DNA from: CAVRAZ01 sp963719135
GTDB lineage: Bacteria; Pseudomonadota; Gammaproteobacteria; DSM-19610
NCBI GenBank assembly: GCA_963719135.1
Contig: CAVRAZ010000002.1
Coordinates: 434,001-498,000, forward strand
DNA: 64,000 nucleotides
Direction: 5' to 3'
A program made the position numbers and the translations under genes. Shown here piece after piece: positions 7,177-14,770 of this stretch (position 1 is its first letter; each line of letters starts with the position of its first letter). The notes under the pieces are model-generated. The model made no database searches and was not told where the DNA came from. It saw only the letters and a program-made list of their open reading frames with translations.

Positions 7177-8481
7177 CTAGGGCGGGCCGGTGCATTCGGC
7201 CGCCCGGCGCCGCAGCAGCGCCTGCTCCCTGGCGTTTTCGGTGAGCGCGGCCGCGCGTTCGAATTCCGTTCGCGCTTCCGCCAGGCGGCCGAGCTTGAAC
7301 AGCAGGTCGCCGCGGACACTCGGCAGATAGTGGTAGCGCGCCAGTGCGGGCTCGGTCGCGAGTGCGTCGACCAGCTCCAGACCTGCGGCGGGTCCGAAGG
7401 CCATCGCCACGGCAACGGCACGGTTGAGTTCGACGACGGGCGATGGGGCGACCTGGGCGAGCGCGTCGTACAAGGCGGCGATGCGTACCCAGTCGGTTTC
7501 CCCGGCCGTGCCCGCCCGTGCGTGATGGGCGGCGATGGCGGCCTGCAGGCAGTAGGGGCCGAAGGCCGTGCCGGTGTCGCTGCTCAGGGTCCGCGCGCGT
7601 TCGAGTGCGGCGAAGCCGCGCCGCATCAGCAGGCGGTCCCAGCGGCCGCGGTCCTGGTCGAGCAGCAGTACCGGCTCGCCGCCCGGCCCCAGGCGCGCGG
7701 GGATGCGTGACGTCTGGATCTCCAGCAACGCGACGAGTCCCTGGACTTCCGCTTGCTGCGGCATCAATTCGGCCAGAATGCGTCCGAGCCGCAGCGCTTC
7801 CCGGCACAGCGCCTGGCGCAGCCATTCGCCGCCGCCGGTGGCGGCGTAGCCCTCGTTGAAGATCAGATAGACGACTTCCAGCACCGACGCGACCCGGGCG
7901 CCGAGTTCCTGGGCGCGCGGTATCTCGAACGGTACCTGCGCCGCGGCCAGCGAGCGTTTCGCGCGCACGATGCGCTGGGCGATGGTCGGTTCCGCGGCGA
8001 GAAACGCGCGTGCGATTTCGGCACTGGTCAGACCGCCGACCAGGCGCAGCGTCAGCGCCACGCGCGCCTCGGACCCGAGCAGCGGATGGCACGCGGTGAA
8101 GATCAGCCGCAGCAGGTTGTCGCCGATGTCGTCGTCGAGCGCGGCGTCGACCGCATCCTGGAAATCGGCCTGCGCGATGGCGTGCCGGGTGTCGAGTTCG
8201 TGCGCGATTTCCTCGCTTTTGTGTTGCAGCAGGCGGTTGCGCCGGAGCAGGTCCAGCGCGCGGCGCTTCGCCGCGGTCATCAGCCAGGCGCCGGGATTGT
8301 CCGGTATGCCTTCGGCCGGCCAGTGTTCCAGTGCGGCGACCAGCGCATCCTGGGCGAAGTCCTCGGCGAGATCCAGATCGCGCGTCAGCCGCGCCACGCC
8401 GGCGATGACGCCGGCGCCCTCGATGCGCCAGACGGCCTCGATGGCCTGACGGGTGACGGCGGCCGTCTTATCCGTTGTCAT
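7177..8481 (-). CDS. ECF sigma factor, DUF6596 type
   Basis: About 434 residues. The N-terminal half has sigma-70 region 2 (LAEDFAQDALVAALEHW, NPGAWLMTAAKRRALDLLRR) and region 4 (LRLVGGLTSAEIARAFL); the C-terminal half is the TPR-like DUF6596 extension typical of this ECF group (FNEGYAATGGGEWLRQALC, SVRGDLLFKLGRLAEA). Start ATG 8481 overlaps the upstream VOC gene by 14 bases. These sigma factors are habitually encoded with YCII/DGPF and VOC (PhnB-like) proteins, exactly the neighbours found here at 8.5-11.3 kb, so the set probably forms one regulatory group. Confidence 0.9.
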   Translation of the reverse strand: MTTDKTAAVTRQAIEAVWRIEGAGVIAGVARLTRDLDLAEDFAQDALVAALEHWPAEGIPDNPGAWLMTAAKRRALDLLRRNRLLQHKSEEIAHELDTRHAIAQADFQDAVDAALDDDIGDNLLRLIFTACHPLLGSEARVALTLRLVGGLTSAEIARAFLAAEPTIAQRIVRAKRSLAAAQVPFEIPRAQELGARVASVLEVVYLIFNEGYAATGGGEWLRQALCREALRLGRILAELMPQQAEVQGLVALLEIQTSRIPARLGPGGEPVLLLDQDRGRWDRLLMRRGFAALERARTLSSDTGTAFGPYCLQAAIAAHHARAGTAGETDWVRIAALYDALAQVAPSPVVELNRAVAVAMAFGPAAGLELVDALATEPALARYHYLPSVRGDLLFKLGRLAEARTEFERAAALTENAREQALLRRRAAECTGPP

Positions 8482-8941
8482 AAGCCCGTTGCAGCGCCGC
8501 AACGTCGATCTTGTCCATCTGCAGCATGGCCGCCAGCACGCGGGCGGATTTGTGCGCGTCCGGATCGCTCAACAGCCGGCCCAGCGCAGTGGGTATGATC
8601 TGCCAGGACAGCCCGAACCGGTCTTTGAGCCAGCCGCAGCGGCCGCGTTCGCCGCCCGCGGAAAGCCTCTCCCACAAACGGTCGACTTCGTCCTGCGTCG
8701 CGCAGTCCACGAACAGCGAGATCGCCTCGGTGAACTTGAACTGCGGTCCGCCATTCAAGGCCATGAACCGCTGTCCTTCGAGTTCGAAGGTGCAGGACAT
8801 GACCGATCCTGTCGGCCCAGGAGCCGATTCGCCATACCGGGTGACGCCGACGACCCGGGCGTTGTCGAAGGTTGAAACATAGAAGTTCATGGCTTCTTCG
8901 GCCTGGCCGTCGAACCATAAGAATGGCGTGATCTTTTGCAT
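8468..8941 (-). CDS. PhnB-like VOC-fold protein
   Basis: A 157-residue VOC superfamily protein (3-demethylubiquinone-methyltransferase-like/PhnB type): MQKITPFLWFDGQAEEAMNF at the start, then ALNGGPQFKFTEAISLFV and VDRLWERLSAGGE..CGWLKDRFGLSWQIIPTAL. Members bind small ligands or metals in a paired beta-alpha-beta fold; the substrate is unknown. Overlaps and probably is co-transcribed with the ECF sigma gene downstream. A MITE lies immediately upstream (8979-9122) and may separate it from the rest of the cluster. Confidence 0.9.
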   Translation of the reverse strand: MQKITPFLWFDGQAEEAMNFYVSTFDNARVVGVTRYGESAPGPTGSVMSCTFELEGQRFMALNGGPQFKFTEAISLFVDCATQDEVDRLWERLSAGGERGRCGWLKDRFGLSWQIIPTALGRLLSDPDAHKSARVLAAMLQMDKIDVAALQRAYDNG

Positions 8942-8978
8942 GAGACTTTATCCGGTCATTACACAGATGCATTAAACG

Positions 8979-9122
8979 AAATGGCACTTACTTAAGCCCA
9001 GAACTGCCGTCATCCCGGCGAAGGCCGGGATCCAGAATCCACAATAGTGGCAGTTTTCCTGGATTCCGGCCTTCGCCGGAATGACGAAACCCCTGAATTC
9101 AGAGTTAAGTAAGCGCCATTTT
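8979..9122. mobile_element. MITE-like element with 10-bp target duplication
   Basis: A ~144-bp element with terminal inverted repeats AATGGCACTTACTTAA (left) and TTAAGTAAGCGCCATT (right), one mismatch, around the dispersed hairpin core at 9010-9085. It is flanked by a direct repeat GCATTAAACG at 8969-8978 and 9123-9132, which looks like a target-site duplication. It shares the hairpin core but not the terminal repeats with the element at 5682-5829. Confidence 0.75.
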
Positions 9123-9138
9123 GCATTAAACGCAGGGT

Positions 9139-9187
9139 GAGGCACGAAGCCCAACGATCCGCGGTCAGGCGTTGGGCTTCGTGCCTC
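9139..9187. terminator. Perfect 18-bp stem-loop, probable terminator
   Basis: GAGGCACGAAGCCCAACG at 9139-9156 is exactly complementary to 9170-9187, with a 13-base loop. It lies downstream (minus strand) of the YCII gene at 9281-9703. There is no U-run, so a termination role is plausible rather than certain. Confidence 0.45.
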
Positions 9188-9280
9188 AGCCCATATATGC
9201 GCAAGCGGCGGTTCGTGGCCCTTTGCGACGAACGCCGTGCAGGCACCGTCGCTGCGGGTGCGCGGAGACTCGACTCGGGA

Positions 9281-9703
9281 TCAGCGGCCGGCTTCGCCGC
9301 CCACACCCATGTCGCGAAACCGTTCAACGGCCTCGGACGGTCCAAAGTCCTCGAGTTCGAACAACTGGCGGACCTCGATCTCGGCTGCACCGCCGTCGAC
9401 GGCCGGGTTGGGGAAGCGGCGCGACCACTCCAGCGCTTCCTTGCGCGTGGCGACCTGAATCAGCGTGTACCCGGCGATCAGCTCCTTGGTTTCGGTGAAA
9501 GGTCCGTCGATCAGGGTGCGCTTGTCGCCGGCGTAGCGGATGCGCCACCCCTTCGCGCTGGGCTGGAGACCGGATGCGTCCAACAGCACGCCGGCCTTGA
9601 CCAGTTGTTCGTGGAAGGCGGCCATGTCGGCGATCAGGGCTTCGCCTGGCATCACACCGGCTTCCGAGTCTTGCGTGGCTTTGACGATAATCATGAAGCG
9701 CAT
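9281..9703 (-). CDS. YCII-family (DGPF) protein
   Basis: A 140-residue protein: MRFMIIVKATQDSEAG at the start and LIDGPFTETKELIAGYTLIQ with the family DGPF motif, then ALEWSRRFPNP and IEVRQLFELEDF. YCII proteins are small ferredoxin-like-fold proteins, often enzyme-like or regulatory, and are standard partners of DUF6596 ECF sigma factors such as the one at 7177-8481. Its exact role is unknown. Confidence 0.9.
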   Translation of the reverse strand: MRFMIIVKATQDSEAGVMPGEALIADMAAFHEQLVKAGVLLDASGLQPSAKGWRIRYAGDKRTLIDGPFTETKELIAGYTLIQVATRKEALEWSRRFPNPAVDGGAAEIEVRQLFELEDFGPSEAVERFRDMGVGGEAGR

Positions 9704-9754
9704 GTCCGCACCCTCGTGTTTCAGTCTGCTGTGTTTGAATCAGACCCGCGTCCG

Positions 9755-10132
9755 TTACTGCATCGAATGCAGGCCGAACAGGTTGCCTTCCGTGTCCATG
9801 ACCAGGGAAATGAATCCGTATTCACCGATCGAAAACTTCGCGCGATGAACGTGGCCGCCGGCCGCGGCGACGCGCGCCTCTTCGACCGCGCAATCCGGGC
9901 AGGCGAAGTAGACCAGAATGCTGTTGCCGCCGGACGCGACGCCGTCCCGCTTGACCAGCGCGCCGCCGGCGCCCGCGCGGTCCATGTCCATCGGGAACGC
10001 CCAGAGTTCCACCTCCGGGTTGTCGAGCCGCTGCAGCTCGACCTGCAAGACCGACTCGTAGAAGCGCTTTGCGCGGTCCATGTCCTGCACGTAGATCTCG
10101 AACCAGATAACGGGGTTGATCGGTTTGTTCAT
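9755..10132 (-). CDS. VOC-fold (glyoxalase/bleomycin-resistance-like) protein
   Basis: A 125-residue VOC protein: NPVIWFEIYVQDMDRAKRFY at the start, GGNSILVYFACPDCAVEEARV in the middle and FSIGEYGFISLVMDTEGNLF at the end, the usual two paired modules. Likely a small-molecule binding protein or lyase of unknown substrate. Same strand and cluster as the ECF sigma, YCII and SRPBCC genes. Confidence 0.88.
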   Translation of the reverse strand: MNKPINPVIWFEIYVQDMDRAKRFYESVLQVELQRLDNPEVELWAFPMDMDRAGAGGALVKRDGVASGGNSILVYFACPDCAVEEARVAAAGGHVHRAKFSIGEYGFISLVMDTEGNLFGLHSMQ

Positions 10133-10187
10133 CGGTGTCTCCTGTCAGCTCGCTTGAAAACGGATGCCGGTGCGCGTCGATGCCGTT

Positions 10188-10739
10188 TCAGGGCACGCCG
10201 ATGCCTGCATCACCGGATTCGGCCAGGACCTTCAGGTTGGCGAGTCCGGCCTCGAAGTCGTTGCCGATCATGCGGTCCATAGCGATGAACAGACCGATCA
10301 GCCGGGTGAGGTACGCACTGGGACCGGAAAGCGCCCCGGTGACTTCGGTTCTGCCGCCGACCGGTTGCAGGCTGAACGCCGCGCGGTTGTGTCCGCGGAA
10401 GGGTTTGACGAAATCGAGTTGTATGACCACTTGCGCCGGTGGCGCGGACTCGACGATCCGCATGCTGCCCTCGCCGACGTTCCGGTCGCCCTGCCAGGCA
10501 CAGGCGGCGCCGACGCCGGCCTGGGAGCCGCTGAACCGGCGTTTCATCGCCGGGTCCTTGCGCTCATAGGGTGACCACCGGCGCCAGTTCTGCAAGTCGT
10601 CGATCAGCGGAAAGACGACCGTGGGCGCCGCGTCGATGTGCTGGGAGCGGGCGACGCGGAAGCTGTCCGGCCGCATCGCCGCGACAATGGCGACGACGAT
10701 GATCAGTACGACAGCGCCGGCGAAGAGAACGTTCAGCAC
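10188..10739 (-). CDS. Membrane-anchored SRPBCC (START-like) protein
   Basis: About 183 residues from GTG 10739, which has an AGGAG ribosome site 8 bases upstream; no ATG is available near the natural N-terminus. One N-terminal hydrophobic helix (LFAGAVVLIIVVAIVAA) is followed by a polyketide-cyclase/START-like domain (DAAPTVVFPLIDDLQNWRRW, VVIQLDFVKPF, TEVTGALSGP). This domain binds hydrophobic ligands and is a frequent companion of ECF/YCII/VOC clusters. Confidence 0.85.
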   Translation of the reverse strand: MLNVLFAGAVVLIIVVAIVAAMRPDSFRVARSQHIDAAPTVVFPLIDDLQNWRRWSPYERKDPAMKRRFSGSQAGVGAACAWQGDRNVGEGSMRIVESAPPAQVVIQLDFVKPFRGHNRAAFSLQPVGGRTEVTGALSGPSAYLTRLIGLFIAMDRMIGNDFEAGLANLKVLAESGDAGIGVP

Positions 10740-10915
10740 AAGTCCTGCTCCTGGTCGGATTAATGGCGGGCGGTGAAGCCTTCTTATCGTTACGACGAAT
10801 GAGCTGGACCAGAATCGACAGGACACGCGGCAAATATTTCGATTTGGTCGCGCGTCCGTGCGCCCGCCGCCAACCGAGGATATGCAAGCAGTGTGTCCGC
10901 GGGCGATGCCGGTGT

Positions 10916-11258
10916 TCAACCGGCGTAACAGGGCGCGAGTTCGCGCACTTCCACGGTTGCCCATTGCGCCGCCGGGCACTCGGCGGCGATGGCAATGGCC
11001 TCGTCCCGGCTCAGGTGGTCGAGCAGAAAGAACCCGCCGACCATTTCCTTGCTCTCGGAGAAGGGACCGTCCAGCAGCGCGCACCTGCACGCGCACGCCG
11101 TGCGTGTCTGTGCGCAGCGATTCGCTGGCACGCAGCAGCCCGCGCGCCGCGAGGCCTTCGCCGAAGCGCACCATTTGCGCATACGCATCCGTGCCTTGTT
11201 CTTCCGTGCGTTCAGCGCGCTGGCCGCGTGGTTCGAGAATCAGAAGCAGGAAAGCCAT
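10916..11258 (-). pseudogene. YCII-family protein, frameshifted
   Basis: The first frame gives MAFLLLILEPRGQRAER to HGVRVQVR, then the homologous reading jumps to another frame with ALLDGPFSESKEMVGGFFLL and ends WATVEVRELAPCYAG. The DGPF motif is present. The junction near 11090 lacks the few residues normally between the two blocks, implying a small deletion or a sequence error. If corrected, it is a ~115-residue sibling of the YCII gene at 9281. Confidence 0.75.
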
Positions 11259-11404
11259 GTTGTTCGTCTCTCAAGCGGGCCGGTCCGGCCCGGCGTGCGT
11301 GCATTGTATTTCGGAACTGCAGCGGGGGGGTTGGATCCCTGGCCTTCGGTTGGCCGGCGGCATCTGGAATGGTTGGGGTTCGTCCATTGCAGGCCGGATG
11401 CCCC

Positions 11405-12394
11405 TCAGACCGTCACCACGATCTTGCCGCGCTGCCGGTTGGATTCCATATAGCGGTGGGCGTCCGCGATGGCGTCCAGCGTAAAGGTGCGGTCGATGAC
11501 CGGTTTGAGCCGGCCGGCCGCAAGGCCGTCGTAGATATATTGTTTCCCGCGCGCGAGTTTCGCCGCGTCCCTGACGATCTCGAACAGCGTGTAACCGCGC
11601 AGGGTGAGGCCTTTCGACAGCGCCGCGAACAACGGGAAGGGCGTCGGCGCCGGCGCCAGTGCGCCGTACTCGAACAGCGTTGCGCCGGGGGCCGCGGCGG
11701 CGGCGAGCCGTTCCAGGAAGGGGCCGGCGACCGGGTCGAAAACCAGGCTCGCGCCGGCGCCGGCGGTGATGGCCGCCACCCGTTCCGCCAGGTTTTCCTC
11801 GTCGGTGACGATGACGTGGTCCGCGCCGGCGTCGAGCAGAAACTGCTTCTTGTCCGCGCCGCGGGTCGTGGCGATGGCGGTTGCGCCGGCGGCCTTGGCG
11901 ATCTGGATGGCGGCCAGTCCCACGCTGCTGCTGGCCGCGGTGATGAGCACTCTGTCCTGCATGCGGATGCCGCCGTATTCGACCAGCGCACCGAACGCGG
12001 TCAGGTACTGCATCCAGATCGCTGCGCCCTCGACCGCCGTCAGCGCGTCGGGGTAAGAGGCCACGGCATAGGCCGGCACGACGGCGCTCTCGCCGTAGAC
12101 GCCGTAGCGGCCCATGGAGAACGAGGGGATGGTGCTGACGCGGTCGCCGACGTGCACGCCGCTGACGCCGGGTCCCACCGCGTCGACGGTTCCCGCCGCT
12201 TCGTAGCCGAGGCGCGAGGGTAACTCGGGGGTTTCCAGGTACTTTCCGCGCCGGTACATGACCTCGGCACGGTTCAGGCCGATGGCCTGGACCTTGAGGC
12301 GGACTTCGCCGTCGCCGGGCGCGGTCAGGGGCAGGTCCTCGAGCTCGAGGACGTCGGCGTCGCCGGTCGAGTGAAAGCGAACGATTTTCGACAT
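11405..12394 (-). CDS. Zinc-type alcohol dehydrogenase / quinone oxidoreductase family protein
   Basis: A 329-residue MDR-family NAD(P)H-dependent oxidoreductase. Features are the N-terminal GroES-like fold (LKVQAIGLNRAEVMYRRGKY, LGYEAAGTVDAVGPGVSG), then the Rossmann segment LITAASSSVGLAAIQIAKAAGA, and a C-terminus of LKPVIDRTFTLDAI and SNRQRGKIVVTV. The catalytic-zinc Cys is not evident, so the quinone-reductase branch is favoured. ATG 12394 (MSKIVRFHS) chosen over an extension to 12532, which is not conserved-looking. Confidence 0.9.
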   Translation of the reverse strand: MSKIVRFHSTGDADVLELEDLPLTAPGDGEVRLKVQAIGLNRAEVMYRRGKYLETPELPSRLGYEAAGTVDAVGPGVSGVHVGDRVSTIPSFSMGRYGVYGESAVVPAYAVASYPDALTAVEGAAIWMQYLTAFGALVEYGGIRMQDRVLITAASSSVGLAAIQIAKAAGATAIATTRGADKKQFLLDAGADHVIVTDEENLAERVAAITAGAGASLVFDPVAGPFLERLAAAAAPGATLFEYGALAPAPTPFPLFAALSKGLTLRGYTLFEIVRDAAKLARGKQYIYDGLAAGRLKPVIDRTFTLDAIADAHRYMESNRQRGKIVVTV

Positions 12395-13049
12395 CGCGAA
12401 GCTCCCGGATACTGAAACTGCATTTACAGTGTAGTCGCTTCTCGGGGGCATGGATGTGGGTGTGAGTGAGTGGTCCGAGGCGCCGGGGCCGGCGACCGTC
12501 GTCAGCGCCTCCCCCGGGAGGGCGGCGCGCAATACCGGCTCGGTCGCCGCACTTTGAAGACGTCAGTCCGCCGGCCTGCCGGTGAATTCAAGAAATGTCT
12601 TTCGGAAGCCGGCGTGGCGGACGAACAGGCCGTCGAGGATGCCTCCAGGACGTTGGAGGAGGCGCTTGCAGGCGTGGAGCAGGCCGGGTCCGGTGCGGCG
12701 GAGAGCAGTGGCGGTGACGTCAGCGGTGGGGATGTTCAGCAGATGGATGTGAACAGACCGGGCAGCGGGTTGTTGCCTTCCACCAACGAAGATGCCGCGG
12801 CCAGGGTTCCTCAGGTGGTTCTGCCGCAGGGATTCCAGGTGGTCGATCCGAAGGAGTAAGCGCCGGAGCACGCTGCAGCACGCGTGTCGTCTGCTCCGTC
12901 ACCGGTACGCGAGCGGAAGCCCGGAGCGCGGCGGCAGCGATCAGAGGGACACTCCGTGCCGACGGCCGCATCGGCATCCCGGGGAAGACATGCGCCGGGG
13001 ATGGCGATCGCCGGTCAAAGGAGCGGGTGCCCGCTGCGGTGCCCGGGCG
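12395..13049. other. Intergenic region, mostly unexplained
   Basis: About 650 bases between the dehydrogenase and a small minus-strand gene. One low-complexity plus-strand ORF (12470-12859) is listed separately. I see no RNA gene, repeat or strong promoter here. Confidence 0.4.
12470..12859 (+). CDS. Doubtful hypothetical protein, low complexity
   Basis: A 129-codon open frame whose second half is rich in Glu, Ala, Gly and Ser (for example VEDASRTLEEALAGVEQAGS) and ends LPQGFQVVDPKE. The first ~40 residues are Arg/Gly-rich and look non-coding, so a real gene, if any, would start near 12596. No family recognised; it may be spurious. Confidence 0.25.
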   Translation: MVRGAGAGDRRQRLPREGGAQYRLGRRTLKTSVRRPAGEFKKCLSEAGVADEQAVEDASRTLEEALAGVEQAGSGAAESSGGDVSGGDVQQMDVNRPGSGLLPSTNEDAAARVPQVVLPQGFQVVDPKE

Positions 13050-13256
13050 TCACTCCCAGTGGGCGCTGAAACGGCTTGCCACCGCCTGGTAGAAGTTGCC
13101 CAATGCCTCTGCCACGGACTCGGCGGCGGACAGCAGCTCGGGGTCCGCGGCAACGGCGCGATGTTGACAGATCCAGCGGTCAAATGCGGCGCTCATCAAG
13201 TGGGCTGTATGAACAACTTCGTGCTGGGAAAATCGATCGATGGTCGGGTCTCTCAT
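13050..13256 (-). CDS. Small conserved-looking hypothetical protein
   Basis: A 68-residue protein from ATG 13256 (MRDPTIDRFSQHEVVHTAHL). It is helix-rich, with His/Asp-rich first half and ALGNFYQAVASRF near the end; composition looks like a real soluble protein. I do not recognise a named family. Eight more residues are possible from ATG 13280. Confidence 0.5.
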   Translation of the reverse strand: MRDPTIDRFSQHEVVHTAHLMSAAFDRWICQHRAVAADPELLSAAESVAEALGNFYQAVASRFSAHWE

Positions 13257-13393
13257 CAGGCGTTTTCTCTTCGGGTGCATTCGCTGAATCAGCCTGCCAG
13301 GCCGGCACCCTCACGCTGCCCCGCAACCCTTCGACTGAGTGTTCGAGCCTGAACACGGCTGTTTCGATTCGCCGCGGCAGATGTTCGGTCGTC

Positions 13394-13484
13394 TACCGAG
13401 ACTTACGCAGACGGCCGACAATGTCTACCGCCGGAATGACAACGAGGGCGGATCGGCTGTCACTCATTGTTGCAAGTCCCGATA
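13394..13484. repeat. Decayed remnant of the 5682-type MITE
   Basis: The stretch CGCCGGAATGACAACGAGGG, then GCGGATCGGCTGTCAC and TTGTTGCAAG, parallels the right end of the element at 5682-5829 (GCCGGGATGAC, AGGCGGATAGTCTGTCACGC, ATGCAAG). The left side has a degenerate counterpart ACCGAGACTTACG. The hairpin core is lost. Confidence 0.5.
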
Positions 13485-14077
13485 ACAGAGTCTTCCGCAA
13501 CTGCCCTCGGCCGGTCGAGTTGTTCCCGTTGCGACCCTTGGCGCACCGAGCTGTTCAATTCGGTGCATTGCACAATGACGCCGACGAGACTCCCGTGGCG
13601 ATAGCCGGTCTTGGCATCGCCTGAACAGTGTTCCGTCACTCGAGTTGACATTCTATCTATACTGCATCGCACCCTCGATCACATTCGCGAAGTGAGGCGT
13701 TTCGTCTCACACTTCCCCCGGCGAATGAACCTGACCCGGTGTTGCTCTGGGTGGCGAATTCATAATCGTGCCTCGATCAGCAGTGGTGATGGCCTGTTGC
13801 AGGCGCGCGATCGAGCGCGTTGCCCGTCGCATCGCCTGGCGCTCGGCGGGTACGCAACTCGTTGCCCAGCTTGTCCGATAGCACTGCGCTAAGCCACGTA
13901 AACTCAACATGTTATGTACGGCGCGAGCAATCGGCGGATTTTGCACAAGCGTGGAAGGCTGTTGTCGCCGGACCGTCCCGCAGCGGAAGGTGAGGCGAAA
14001 CCGGGGTTACGGGAAAACCGGAATCGGGAATCCGCAGCCACTTGTTGCCCTGTGCGGCCCACCAAGACCGGTGCAGC

Positions 14078-14083
14078 TATAAT
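14078..14083 (+). promoter_or_regulatory. -10 box (TATAAT) before the repeat protein
   Basis: A perfect TATAAT at 14078-14083, 34 bases before the ATG at 14118. The base run 17 bases further upstream is not a good -35, so activation or a weak promoter is likely. Confidence 0.4.
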
Positions 14084-14117
14084 GCAAACCTTGGGGGCGC
14101 GGCCCGGAGGGCGGAAC

Positions 14118-14639
14118 ATGAACCGAATACAATGGCCGGCGTGGACGCTGCTCGTCGCGAGTGCGGCCGCGGGGGCGACCGATTACATGGTGGACTTTTC
14201 GCGCATGGACGATCTCGAAAGCCTCCGCCCGCTGGTGAAGGGTTGCAAGGATTTCGACGCGATGGAGATTTACCGCGACCGGCTGGAAACGGCCGCGAAT
14301 CTCGAATCCCTGCGCGCGACGCTGGCGCCGATGGGCCTGGGTCAGTTCAACGGATGCCCCGACGGCATCCAGGGCGCGGGAATCGCCGCGATCAAGCAGG
14401 GCGTGGCCGCTGCGCCGCCGGCGTATTCGGTCGATTTCTCGCGCGTCAGGGACTTCGAGAGCCTGCGCCCGTTGATCCGGGGCTGCGCCGATTTCGAAGG
14501 GTTGGAAGGATTGAAGGACAGACTGCGGGCCAGCAAAAACCTCAACGACATGAGCGCAACGCTGAAGGAAGTCGGTTTCGCCAACTTCAACGAGTGCCCG
14601 GCGGGCGTTGCCGGCGCCGGCATCGCGCCGATCAAGTAG
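14118..14639 (+). CDS. Secreted protein of two tandem 71-residue repeats, unknown function
   Basis: A 173-residue protein with an N-terminal signal peptide (~20 residues, ending AAAGA). The rest is two copies of one module: residues 23-93 (YMVDFSRMDDLESLRPLVKG to GIAAIK) and 103-173 (YSVDFSRVRDFESLRPLIRG to GIAPIK), joined by a Pro/Ala linker. Each copy has two Cys at the same positions (43 and 80; 123 and 160), suggesting one disulfide per module in the periplasm. I do not recognise the family. ATG 14118 gives a clean signal peptide; the frame extends further upstream without conserved look. Confidence 0.8.
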   Translation: MNRIQWPAWTLLVASAAAGATDYMVDFSRMDDLESLRPLVKGCKDFDAMEIYRDRLETAANLESLRATLAPMGLGQFNGCPDGIQGAGIAAIKQGVAAAPPAYSVDFSRVRDFESLRPLIRGCADFEGLEGLKDRLRASKNLNDMSATLKEVGFANFNECPAGVAGAGIAPIK

Positions 14640-14770
14640 ACGGCCGGCGCCTTGCCCGGCAGCGTACCGCCGCCCCGGTCGGTGCGGCGGCAGCGCAGCC
14701 GCGTTGAACGGCGTGTCTCGCGTGTTCATGGTGCGGCGCCGGTGTCCATACGGAGCCGCGATTGCCGGCC

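Larger units (their letters stand above)
13257..14117. other. Long intergenic region with MITE remnant and promoter
   Basis: About 860 bases. It contains a decayed MITE end (13394-13484), a small stem GTGAGGCG-TTT-CGTCTCAC at 13691-13709, and a consensus -10 box before the repeat protein at 14118. The short ORFs here look random. Confidence 0.5.

Noticed and set aside
13645..13663. TTGACA and TATACT as a sigma-70 promoter
   Set aside because: The two boxes are only 7 bases apart, far too close for a promoter.
13707..13946. 79-codon minus-strand frame and nearby short ORFs
   Set aside because: Random-looking composition, no ribosome site, overlapping frames on both strands.
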